From JBMOOG01 sp049324535 (GTDB lineage: Bacteria; Pseudomonadota; Alphaproteobacteria; Rhodobacterales; Rhodobacteraceae), in assembly GCA_049324535.1 (NCBI GenBank), contig JBMOOG010000015.1:1-64000 (forward strand): DNA of 64,000 bases, given 5' to 3'. Positions 8,529 through 16,620 of this stretch are shown here, piece after piece (within the stretch, counting starts at the first letter, position 1; each line of letters opens with the position of its first letter). Below the pieces are notes generated by a model. That model did no database searches and was not told the origin of the DNA. It worked only from the letters and a program-made list of their open reading frames with translations. The position numbers and the translations under genes are program-made.

Positions 8529-9925
8529 GGCCAAGGGCGGCGAGACGGTCCGGGGCGGCTCTCACGGCGGCTCTCGCCCTTGTGCCGGGCCTGGCGTTCG
8601 CCCATGCCTCGGAACGCGCGGTGATCCTGACCCTGCCGACCGGCGCCTTCATCTGGGGGGCGGCGCTCGCGGTGGCGATCACCGCGGCGGCCGCGCTCGT
8701 CGCGCGCCGGCTCCCGTCCTTCGAAGCCCGCCCTCTCTTCGTCCGGCCCCGGTTCTCGGCCGGCAACTGGCCGAGCTGGCTGTCCTTCCTGCTCTGGCTC
8801 GCGCTCGTCGCGGTCGGGTTCCTGGGCACGCATGACCCGTTCGAGAACCCGCTTCCGCTCGCCGTCTGGACCGGGCTCTGGGTCTTCCTCGTCTGGGCGG
8901 TCGCGCTGACCGGCGACTGGTGGGCCGCGCTGAACCCCTGGACCGGGCCGGCCGCCTTCCTGCGCCGAAGGCTGGGCCTGACCGGCGGAATCGGGTTGAA
9001 GACGCTCGGCTATCTGCCGGCAATCATGGGGTTCCTCGGCTTCGCCTGGCTCGAGATCGTCTCGCTGGCGCCCGACGATCCGCAGGGGCTGGCCCGGATC
9101 GTCCTCGCCTATCTCGTCGGGATCCTGATCCTGACCATCCTCGAGGGCGAGGACTGGCTGCGGCAGGGCGAGACCTTCTCGGCCTTCTTCGATCTGATGG
9201 GGCGGATCGCGCCCGTCTGGGCCGAGTCGCGCGCCGACGGGCGGCGGCAGGTCATGGCCGGCTGGCCGGGCACGCGCATCCTGCGGATGAGGCCGCTGCC
9301 GCTTTCGGGCATCGCCTTCCTGATGCTGGTCCTGTCGTCGGTGACCTTCGACGGCCTGCACGAGACCTTCTGGTGGATTGCGAAGATCGGCCTCAATCCC
9401 CTTGAATACGAAGGGCGATCGGCGGTCATGGGTGTCAACACGCTCGGCCTGCTGGCGGCCTGGGCGGTGATCGGGGGCACCATCGCGGCGGCCGTCCTTC
9501 TGGGACTGCGGGCCGAGGGCCTGACCGGCGACCGGCTGCGCGCGGCGAAGGCGACGATGATGCTGGCCTTCCTGCCCATCGCCGCGGCCTACCACCTGGC
9601 GCATTATCTCGTCGCGGGGCTCACGCAGGGCCAGTATGTGCTGGCGGCGCTGAACGATCCGCTGCACCGCGAATGGCGGCTTCTGGGCCTTCCCGAGCAC
9701 TGGGTGGGCTTCGGGTTCCTGATGGATCGGCAGGCGGTATGGACGATCTGGATCGCGCAGTTCGTCCTGATCCTCGGCGCGCATCTTCTGGCGGTGATTC
9801 TGGGGCTGCTGGCCGCGCGCCGGGCGGGCGTCGAGGGTCGGATCGCCCATCTTCCGGTCACCCTGCTGATGGTCGGCTACACGGCGCTTGGCCTCTGGCT
9901 GCTCTCGACACCGACGGGGGCCTGA
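8525..9925 (+). CDS. Polytopic membrane protein, function unknown ('fenitrothion hydrolase'-like)
   Basis: I chose GTG 8525, which overlaps the upstream stop (GTGA) and gives 466 residues with a basic start and hydrophobic signal-like segment ending LAFAHA. About ten further hydrophobic segments follow, separated by short loops; Trp-rich stretches such as LTGDWWAALNPWTGP stand out. I recall homologues annotated as fenitrothion hydrolase in related bacteria, but nothing here shows a hydrolase active site. Conserved His-containing segments (AAYHLAHYLVAGL, LHETFWW) could bind a metal or haem. As last gene of the operon it may be a membrane electron donor or a permease; both are guesses. Confidence 0.65.
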   Translation: MRPRAARRSGAALTAALALVPGLAFAHASERAVILTLPTGAFIWGAALAVAITAAAALVARRLPSFEARPLFVRPRFSAGNWPSWLSFLLWLALVAVGFLGTHDPFENPLPLAVWTGLWVFLVWAVALTGDWWAALNPWTGPAAFLRRRLGLTGGIGLKTLGYLPAIMGFLGFAWLEIVSLAPDDPQGLARIVLAYLVGILILTILEGEDWLRQGETFSAFFDLMGRIAPVWAESRADGRRQVMAGWPGTRILRMRPLPLSGIAFLMLVLSSVTFDGLHETFWWIAKIGLNPLEYEGRSAVMGVNTLGLLAAWAVIGGTIAAAVLLGLRAEGLTGDRLRAAKATMMLAFLPIAAAYHLAHYLVAGLTQGQYVLAALNDPLHREWRLLGLPEHWVGFGFLMDRQAVWTIWIAQFVLILGAHLLAVILGLLAARRAGVEGRIAHLPVTLLMVGYTALGLWLLSTPTGA

Positions 9926-9957
9926 GCGGACGCGAAAATGTTTGGACTTTCCGTATG

Positions 9958-9967
9958 TGTGCGCACA
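9958..9967. promoter_or_regulatory. Palindrome TGTGCGCACA upstream of the ABC importer operon
   Basis: A perfect 10-bp palindrome lies in the 119-bp gap before livK, 78 bp from its start codon. Its position suits an operator for the importer/HyuAB operon. It resembles the spacing of GntR-type sites, but the cognate regulator is unknown. The ribosome-binding site GGAGACGACACC precedes ATG 10045. Confidence 0.35.
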
Positions 9968-10044
9968 ATCTTTCCCCAGGGACAGCTTCAAGGCGCGGGC
10001 GTTCCAAAGCCGCGCGCCACCAACCCAGCAGCGGAGACGACACC

Positions 10045-11331
10045 ATGACCAAAGGACTGATCCGACCCGTCTTTCATCCCTCGCGCCGCGCGGTGCTCGG
10101 GGGCATGGCCGCCGGCGCCGGGGCGCTGATGCTGCCCCACATCGCCCGGGCCCAGGGGGCGCCGATCAAGCTCGGCTTCCAGTTGCACCGCACGGGCATC
10201 GGGGCGGCCTACGGTCGCTGGTACGAGCGCAGCGCGAACGCCGCGCTGAAGGTGGTGAACGACATGGGCGGCATCGGCGGCCGCCCGGTCGAGATCGTCT
10301 TCGAGGACGACGGCACCGACCCGAAGCGCGGCGCGGAAGTCGTTGAAAAGCTGACGAACCAGGCCGGGTGCGACCTGATCTTCGGCACGCTCTTCAGCCA
10401 TGTCGTCATGGGCTCGGCCCCGCGCGCGGGCGAGCTGAAGATCCCCTATCTGGTGTGTTCCGAGGGCCATCACGTCGCCTCGGGGGCGCTGAACCGCTGG
10501 ACCGTGCAGCCCGGCATCACCGACGTGAAAAGCCAGGTGCAGGCGATGGCGCCCTGGGTGAGCAGCAATCTCGGCAAGAAGGTCACGATGATCTTCCCCG
10601 ACTACGCCTTCGGCCACGATCACCGAGACTTCTTCACGGCGGCGATGGCCGCGCAGGGCGGCGAGGTGATCGCCCAGATCCCGATCCCGCCGACCGAGAC
10701 CTCGTTCACCCGCTACTTCCCGCAGATCCCGGGCGAGACCGAGGTGCTCTATCACGTGATGGTCGGCCCGGCGGTCCTGACCTTCGTGAAGGAGCTCGGC
10801 GACTTCTACGGATCGGGCCCGCGTCCGAACATCTTCGGCTTCATCGACAGTCTCGAGGCGGTGGACACCGCCAGCCCGGGGCTCGAATTCCTGGAAGGCA
10901 CGCATTTCTGGGAGGGCATGCCGCGCTTCCGCCAGGAGGGCGCGCCCGACTACGAGGCGGTGTATCGCGCCGCCGTGGGCGTGGATGACAACGGCGCCTC
11001 GCTGGCCGATCCCAAGGACATCGCGACCTATGCGCACATGTTCTCGGTCTGGGAGACGCTGATGGTCATCAAGGCCGGCATGGAGGCCGCCGGCTATCAG
11101 GGCCCGGCCGACCGCCAGAAGTTCATCGAGGCGCTCGAGGCGATGACCACCATGCCCGCGGGCATCGAGCATCCGCAGGGCGACAAGGTGTTCAACGGCA
11201 AGACCCACCAGGTCTTCGGCCACCAGTCGATCTCGAAGGTCGAGGGCGGCAAGCTCAAGGTCGTGCACACGACCTCGATCGAGGACGGGATGTATCCCGA
11301 CGAGGTGGACTACACCACGATGTCCTTCTGA
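10045..11331 (+). CDS. ABC importer substrate-binding protein, LivK type
   Basis: This 428-residue periplasmic protein belongs to the branched-chain amino acid/amide (HAAT) binding-protein family. It starts with a twin-arginine-like signal (PSRRAVLGGMAAGAGALMLP, cleavage after IARA) and continues with IKLGFQLHRTG and GGRPVEIVFEDDGTDPKRG, the family's hallmark N-lobe. Such proteins with ureide, amide or aromatic acid ligands outnumber true leucine binders. The gene opens a seven-gene operon ending in hyuA and hyuB, so the ligand is likely the ring compound these enzymes process. ATG 10045 is preceded by a good ribosome-binding site. Confidence 0.88.
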   Translation: MTKGLIRPVFHPSRRAVLGGMAAGAGALMLPHIARAQGAPIKLGFQLHRTGIGAAYGRWYERSANAALKVVNDMGGIGGRPVEIVFEDDGTDPKRGAEVVEKLTNQAGCDLIFGTLFSHVVMGSAPRAGELKIPYLVCSEGHHVASGALNRWTVQPGITDVKSQVQAMAPWVSSNLGKKVTMIFPDYAFGHDHRDFFTAAMAAQGGEVIAQIPIPPTETSFTRYFPQIPGETEVLYHVMVGPAVLTFVKELGDFYGSGPRPNIFGFIDSLEAVDTASPGLEFLEGTHFWEGMPRFRQEGAPDYEAVYRAAVGVDDNGASLADPKDIATYAHMFSVWETLMVIKAGMEAAGYQGPADRQKFIEALEAMTTMPAGIEHPQGDKVFNGKTHQVFGHQSISKVEGGKLKVVHTTSIEDGMYPDEVDYTTMSF

Positions 11332-11337
11332 GGCGTC

Positions 11338-12222
11338 ATGGCCTTTGGCCCCTACCTGCTGCTGGCCCTGATGGAGGGGCTGGTCACGGCCTCGGTCCTG
11401 GCGCTCACCGCGCTGGGGCTGAGCCTCGTCTTCGGGGTCATGCGCGTCGTCAACGTCGCGCATGGCGCCTTCTTCATGCTGGGGGCGGTGCTGGCCTGGG
11501 CGGTCGCGGCGCATCTCGCCCTGCCGTCCTGGGCGGCGTTCCTCGCGGCGCTGGTCATCGCGCCGGTGCTGGTCGCGGCGCTGGCGGCGCTCGTGGATGT
11601 CACCATCCTGCGTCGCCTCGGCTACGAGCCCGAGGCGACGATCGTCGCGACCATCGGCGTCCTCTACATGATCGAGCAGGCGGCGCTCTCGTTCTTCGGG
11701 CCGGACGCGCGGCCGGTCGAGCCGCCGTTTTCCATCCGCCTGCAACTGCCCTGGTTCGGCTATTCGGGCTACAAGCTTGCGGTGATCGCGGCGGCGCTGG
11801 TGCTGCTGGTCGCGGTCTGGCTGGTGATGACCCGGTCGCGCGCGGGGCTGGTGATGCGCGCGACGCAGGAAGACCGCGACACCGCCCGCGCCTTTGGCAT
11901 CAACGTGGACCGGGTCTATGCCGGTGTCTTCGCGCTGGGGGCGGGGCTCGCGGCGGCGGCAGGCGTGCTGGTGGTGCCGGTGAGCCAGGCGCATTACCTG
12001 ATGGGGGGCGATCCGCTGCTTCTGTCCTTCGTCGTGGTCATCATCGGCGGGCTCGGCAGCCTGCGCGGCACCCTGGTCGCGGCGCTGGTGATCGGGCTGT
12101 CGGACGGCGTCATCTCGATGATGTTCTCGCCGACGCTGGCCAAGATCGTGGCCACGCTCTTCGTCGCGCTGGTGCTGGTCTTCCGCCCGCAGGGGCTTTT
12201 CGGGCAGCGGGGGGCGGCATGA
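11338..12222 (+). CDS. ABC importer permease, LivH type
   Basis: This 294-residue inner-membrane permease has the LivH layout of about eight hydrophobic segments. The conserved GLSLVFGVMRVVNVAHGAFFMLGA region is near the start, and RATQEDRDTARAFGINVDRVY is the cytoplasmic EAA-like loop that contacts the ATPase. It follows livK by 6 bp and overlaps livM by 4 bp. It forms the channel with the LivM partner. Confidence 0.9.
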   Translation: MAFGPYLLLALMEGLVTASVLALTALGLSLVFGVMRVVNVAHGAFFMLGAVLAWAVAAHLALPSWAAFLAALVIAPVLVAALAALVDVTILRRLGYEPEATIVATIGVLYMIEQAALSFFGPDARPVEPPFSIRLQLPWFGYSGYKLAVIAAALVLLVAVWLVMTRSRAGLVMRATQEDRDTARAFGINVDRVYAGVFALGAGLAAAAGVLVVPVSQAHYLMGGDPLLLSFVVVIIGGLGSLRGTLVAALVIGLSDGVISMMFSPTLAKIVATLFVALVLVFRPQGLFGQRGAA

Positions 12223-13187
12223 GCGATGCGGTCGCCGTCGCCGGACGCCAGACCGGCCGGGTCTGGGCGCTGCATGGCCTCGTGCTGGCGGCGCTGGCGG
12301 TCGCGCCGCTGATCGCCGGACCCTACACGCAGGGCAACCTTGCCCGGATCCTGGTGCTGGCCGTCTATGCGACCGGCTACAACCTGGCCTTCGGCTACAC
12401 CGGGCTTCTGAGCCTCGGCCACGCGCTCTTCTTCGCCGCCGGGATGTATGCGCTGGGGATGGGCACCGCGGCGCTGGGCCTCGGCGCCGGGGCCGGGATC
12501 CTTGCGGGCGCCCTGGCCGGGGGGCTGGCCGCGGCGCTCATCGGGATGCTCGCGCTGCGCACCACGGGCGTGTCCTTCATGATCGTGACGATGATGTTCG
12601 CGCAGGCGGGCTATCTGACGATCCTCTACTTCACGCCCTGGACCCGCGGCGACGAGGGCATCGTGCTGGCGCAGGCCACGCGGACGCTCGGCCCCCTCGA
12701 CCTCTCGCAGGACGGGCCGCGCTATGCGGTGGCCTTCGCGCTTTATGCGGCGGCGCTGCTGGCGTCGCTGGTGCTGGCGCGCAGCCGCTTCGGCCGGGTG
12801 CTGGTCGCGGTGCGCGAGAACCCCGAACGCACGCGGATGCTCGGCTACGACCCGGTGCGGCTGCGGTTGGCGGCGCTGGTGCTGTCGGGGTTTTTCGCGG
12901 GGGCGTCGGGGGCGGCCTATGCGGCGCTCTTCGGCTATGTGGGGGCAAGTTTCGCCGCCATCCCCTATTCGATCCTGCCGCTGCTCTGGGTGCTTCTGGG
13001 CGGGGCGGGGACGACGCTCGGCCCGTTCCTCGGCGTGGCGCTCATGTTCTACCTCATCGACTGGGCCTCGGGCGTGACCACCGCCTACCTCTTCCTCGTC
13101 GGCCTCGCCCTGGTGATCCTCGTGACCTTCGCGCCGAAGGGGATCCTGGGCACGATCCGGGAAAGGGCCGCGCCGTGGCTGCCGTGA
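12219..13187 (+). CDS. ABC importer permease, LivM type
   Basis: This 322-residue permease is the second channel subunit. It shows LivM features: YATGYNLAFGYTGLLSLGHALFFAAGMYA near the N-terminus and the loop VAVRENPERTRMLGYDPVRLRL that docks on the ATPase. Around nine hydrophobic segments are visible. The start ATG overlaps the livH stop and the end overlaps livG by 13 bp, so expression is coupled. LivM homologues of amide and urea importers look alike, so the substrate cannot be told from it. Confidence 0.9.
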   Translation: MSDAVAVAGRQTGRVWALHGLVLAALAVAPLIAGPYTQGNLARILVLAVYATGYNLAFGYTGLLSLGHALFFAAGMYALGMGTAALGLGAGAGILAGALAGGLAAALIGMLALRTTGVSFMIVTMMFAQAGYLTILYFTPWTRGDEGIVLAQATRTLGPLDLSQDGPRYAVAFALYAAALLASLVLARSRFGRVLVAVRENPERTRMLGYDPVRLRLAALVLSGFFAGASGAAYAALFGYVGASFAAIPYSILPLLWVLLGGAGTTLGPFLGVALMFYLIDWASGVTTAYLFLVGLALVILVTFAPKGILGTIRERAAPWLP

Positions 13188-13879
13188 CGCTTTTGTCCGC
13201 GCGCGGTCTGACCCGCCATTTCGGCGGGCTCAGGGCCGTGGACGGGGTCGATTTCGACCTCGCCCGTGGCGAGATCCATGCGCTGATCGGCCCGAACGGG
13301 GCCGGCAAAACCACCTTCGTCGGGCTTCTGTCGGGGCGCATCCCGGTGCAGTCGGGCACGATCACCTTCGACGGGGCCGACATCACCCGGATGCCCGCCC
13401 ATGTCCGGGTCCGGCGCGGGATCACCTACACCTTCCAGATCACCGCGATCTATCCGCGCCTGCCGGTCCGCGACAACGCGCTGATCGCGGCCCATGGCGA
13501 CGCCGGGCGCGCCGCGCGGGCGCTCGACCGGGTCGGGCTCGGCCCCGAGGCGGGGCGCGAGGCGGGCACGCTGTCCTATGGCCACCAGCGGCTTCTGGAG
13601 GTGGCGATGGGGATCGCGCTTTCGCCGAGGCTCCTCATCCTCGACGAGCCGACGCAGGGTCTGGCCGCCAGCGAGATCGGGGCCTTCAAGGCGCTGGTGA
13701 AAAGCCTCGTGCCCGAGGTGAGCGTCCTGCTCATCGAGCACAACATGGATGTGGTCATGGATCTGGCCGACCGGATCACGGTCCTGAACTTCGGGCAGAG
13801 GCTCGCCACCGGCACCCCGGCCGAGATCCGGTCGAACCCCGAGGTGCAGGCGGCCTATCTGGGGGATGCCCATGCTTGA
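13175..13879 (+). CDS. ABC importer ATPase, LivG type
   Basis: This 234-residue ATPase carries Walker A (GPNGAGKTT near residue 39), an LSYGHQRLLEVAMGIAL signature (SYGHQ replacing the usual LSGGQ, as in LivG proteins), Walker B (LLILDEPTQGL) and the switch His (LIEHNMDVVMDLADR). It energises uptake together with the LivF-type ATPase. It overlaps both neighbours by 13-14 bp, typical of a tightly packed operon. Confidence 0.9.
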   Translation: MAAVTLLSARGLTRHFGGLRAVDGVDFDLARGEIHALIGPNGAGKTTFVGLLSGRIPVQSGTITFDGADITRMPAHVRVRRGITYTFQITAIYPRLPVRDNALIAAHGDAGRAARALDRVGLGPEAGREAGTLSYGHQRLLEVAMGIALSPRLLILDEPTQGLAASEIGAFKALVKSLVPEVSVLLIEHNMDVVMDLADRITVLNFGQRLATGTPAEIRSNPEVQAAYLGDAHA

Positions 13880-14567
13880 GCTTGCGGAGGTCCGGGCGGG
13901 CTATGGCGCGGTCGAGGTGCTGACCGGCATGAGCTTTGCCGTCGCCTCCGGCGAGGTGATCTGCCTCATGGGGCGCAACGGGGCGGGCAAGACCACCACG
14001 CTGCGCGCGATCATGGGGCAGGTTCGGGTCGGCGCCGGCCAGATCCGGCTGGCGGGCCAGAGGCTCGACGGGCTGCCCGCGCACCGGATCGCGGGACAGG
14101 GCGTGGGCTATGTGCCGCAGGGGCGGCGGCTCTGGGGCGGGCTGACGGTGGCGGAAAACCTGGCCGTGGGCCTGATGGCGCGGGGGCGCGGCGATGTGGT
14201 GCGCGAGCGCGTTCTGGGGCTTTTCCCGCGGCTGCGCGAACGGCTCGACCAGCCGGCGCGCACGCTGTCGGGGGGCGAGCAGCAGATGCTGGCGATCGGC
14301 CGCGCGCTCTGCCTCGAGCCGCGGGTGCTTCTCCTCGACGAACCGACCGAGGGGTTGCAGCCGTCGATGATCGCGCTCATCGGCGACACCGTGCGGGCCT
14401 TGCGCGGGATGGGGGTGGCGGTGGTGCTGGTCGAGCAGCGCGTGGATGCGGCGATCCGTCTGGCCGACCGGGTGGGCTTCGTGCAGGGCGGGCGCATCGC
14501 GGCGCTGGTCGAGGCGGCCCGGCTCACGCCCGCCTCGGCCGAGGTCGCGGCCTATGTGGGGGTCTGA
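13866..14567 (+). CDS. ABC importer ATPase, LivF type
   Basis: This 233-residue ATPase has Walker A GRNGAGKTT, signature TLSGGEQQMLAIGRAL, Walker B VLLLDEPTEGLQP and the switch LVEQRVDAAIRLADR. The EGLQP pattern is typical of LivF. It pairs with the LivG-type subunit to form the nucleotide-binding heterodimer. It ends one base before the hyuA start (TGAG-ATG), which ties the importer to the HyuAB enzyme. Confidence 0.9.
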   Translation: MPMLELAEVRAGYGAVEVLTGMSFAVASGEVICLMGRNGAGKTTTLRAIMGQVRVGAGQIRLAGQRLDGLPAHRIAGQGVGYVPQGRRLWGGLTVAENLAVGLMARGRGDVVRERVLGLFPRLRERLDQPARTLSGGEQQMLAIGRALCLEPRVLLLDEPTEGLQPSMIALIGDTVRALRGMGVAVVLVEQRVDAAIRLADRVGFVQGGRIAALVEAARLTPASAEVAAYVGV

Positions 14568-14568
14568 G

Positions 14569-16620
14569 ATGGGCGGTTCCGGTGTGCGGTCCGGACTGGT
14601 CGCCGGGGTCGATGTGGGCGGCACCTTCACCGATCTCGTGGTGCTCGATCCGGCCACGGGGGCGGTGCAGCTGGCCAAGGTGCCCACGACCCTGCCCAAC
14701 CAGGCGCCGGGGGTGATCGCCGCCTTCGACGCCGCCGACACCGATCTGGCGCGGGTCGATCTCATCGTGCACGGCACCACCACCACGACGAACGCGGTGC
14801 TGGAGCGGCAGCTTGCGAGGACCGGGCTCATCACCACCGAGGGGTTCCGCGACGTGCTCGAACTCGGCCGGCGCACCCGCCCGCAGGCCTATGGCATGAC
14901 CGGCCGCTTCACCCCGGTGATCCCGCGCGACCTGCGCCGCGAGGTGCCCGAACGGATGGACGCGCGCGGCCGGGTGGTGACGGCGCTCGACGAAGACGCG
15001 GTGGCGCGCGAGGTCATGGCCCTGCGCGAGGCCGGCTGCGAAAGCCTCGTCATCCACTTCCTGCACGCCTACGCCAATCCGGCGCACGAACTGCGCGCGG
15101 CCGCGATCGCGCGCGGCCTCTGGCCGAACGACGACATCACCTTGGGCCACGCGCTCCTGTCGGAAAGCCGCGAATACGAGCGCGGCGTGACGGCGGCGGT
15201 CAACGCCGCGGTGCAGCCGATCCTCGAACGCTACATCGCGCGGCTGGCCTCGGACCTGGCCGCGCGCGGCTATCCGCGCGAGCTTCTGGTGATGAACGGC
15301 AACGGCGGCATGGTCTCGGCCCGCGCCGTCGCGCGCGAGGCGGTCAAGACGGTGATGTCGGGGCCGGCCTCGGGCGTGATGGCCGCCGCCCAGACCGGGC
15401 GCGTGGCGGGCATGCCCAACCTTCTGACCTACGACATGGGCGGCACCTCGACCGATGTCGCCATGATCCGCGAGGCGCGGCCGCCGGTGTCGAACGAGAT
15501 CGAGGTCGAATACGCGATGCCGATCCATGTGCCGATGGTCGATGTGCGCACGGTCGGTGCCGGCGGCGGCTCGATCGCGCGGGTGGATCGCGGCGGGATG
15601 CTGCGCGTCGGCCCCGAAAGCGCGGGATCGACGCCGGGGCCGGTCTGCTACGGGCGGGGCGGCACCCGGGTGACCATCTCGGACGCGAACCTCCTGCTGG
15701 GGCGGCTTCCGGCGGCGCGCTTCGGGCAGGCGGCCGAGGCGGCGCGGGCGGCCATGGCCGACCAGATCGCGCTTCCCCTCGGTCTGTCGGTCGAGGCGGC
15801 GGCCGAGGCGGTGCTGCGCATCGCCAACACCCACATGGCCGGCGCGATCCGGATGGTGTCGATCTCGATGGGGGCCGATCCCCGCGACTTCGCGCTTTTC
15901 GCTTTCGGGGGCGCGGGGCCGCTTCATGCCTGCGATCTGGCGCGGGAACTGTCGGTGCCGCGCGTCCTGGTGCCGGCGCGCCCCGGCATCACCAACGCGC
16001 TGGGCTGCGTGGTCGCGGACCTGCGCCACGACTTCGTGCGCACCCTCAACCGTCCGCTTGATACGGTGGACATGGAGGAGGTGCACGCGATCCTCGCGGC
16101 GCAGGAGGCCGAGGGCCGCCGTCTGATCGGGGCGGAACGCATCGCGCTCGAGGGCGTCGAGATCGAGGTGTCGGCCGACATGCAGTTCCTCGGCCAGACG
16201 CATCTCCTGCGCGTTCCCCTGCCGGGCACCGCGCCCGCGCGCGACCAGATGAAGGCGCTGTTTGACGCGGCCTACAACGCGCGGTTCCGGGTCGATCTGC
16301 CGGACATCCGCGCCAACCTGATGAACCTCAACCTCTCGGTGATCGGTCGGCGGCCGGCGCTGGACCTGTCGCGGCTGATCGATCCGGCCGGGCGCCGCGC
16401 ATCGGTGGCCGAGGCGCTGACCGGGATGCGCCCGGTCTGGTTCGCGGGCGGCTGGCACGAGACGCCGGTCTACTGGCGCGACCATCTGCCCGCCGATGCC
16501 GCCTTCGACGGTCCGGCGATCGTCGAGCAGATGGACACCACGCTGGTCGTGCCCCCCGGCGACCGGGTGGCGACCGACGCGATGGGCAATCTGATCGTCA
16601 GCGTGGGGGCGGCGCCATGA
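14569..16620 (+). CDS. Hydantoinase/oxoprolinase subunit A (HyuA type)
   Basis: This 683-residue protein is the ATP-binding subunit of the N-methylhydantoinase/5-oxoprolinase/acetone carboxylase family. The actin-like phosphate-binding start GVDVGGTFTDLVV, the HGTTTTTNAVLER motif and GPASGVMAAAQTG, DMGGTSTDVA and GAGGGSIARVD are all present. I chose ATG 14569, directly after livF; an upstream extension would overlap livF. The enzyme family uses ATP to phosphorylate and open a cyclic amide. Linked to a 6-oxo-tetrahydropyridine-forming reductase, a six-membered lactam is a sensible substrate, but hydantoin or oxoproline remain possible. Confidence 0.88.
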   Translation: MGGSGVRSGLVAGVDVGGTFTDLVVLDPATGAVQLAKVPTTLPNQAPGVIAAFDAADTDLARVDLIVHGTTTTTNAVLERQLARTGLITTEGFRDVLELGRRTRPQAYGMTGRFTPVIPRDLRREVPERMDARGRVVTALDEDAVAREVMALREAGCESLVIHFLHAYANPAHELRAAAIARGLWPNDDITLGHALLSESREYERGVTAAVNAAVQPILERYIARLASDLAARGYPRELLVMNGNGGMVSARAVAREAVKTVMSGPASGVMAAAQTGRVAGMPNLLTYDMGGTSTDVAMIREARPPVSNEIEVEYAMPIHVPMVDVRTVGAGGGSIARVDRGGMLRVGPESAGSTPGPVCYGRGGTRVTISDANLLLGRLPAARFGQAAEAARAAMADQIALPLGLSVEAAAEAVLRIANTHMAGAIRMVSISMGADPRDFALFAFGGAGPLHACDLARELSVPRVLVPARPGITNALGCVVADLRHDFVRTLNRPLDTVDMEEVHAILAAQEAEGRRLIGAERIALEGVEIEVSADMQFLGQTHLLRVPLPGTAPARDQMKALFDAAYNARFRVDLPDIRANLMNLNLSVIGRRPALDLSRLIDPAGRRASVAEALTGMRPVWFAGGWHETPVYWRDHLPADAAFDGPAIVEQMDTTLVVPPGDRVATDAMGNLIVSVGAAP

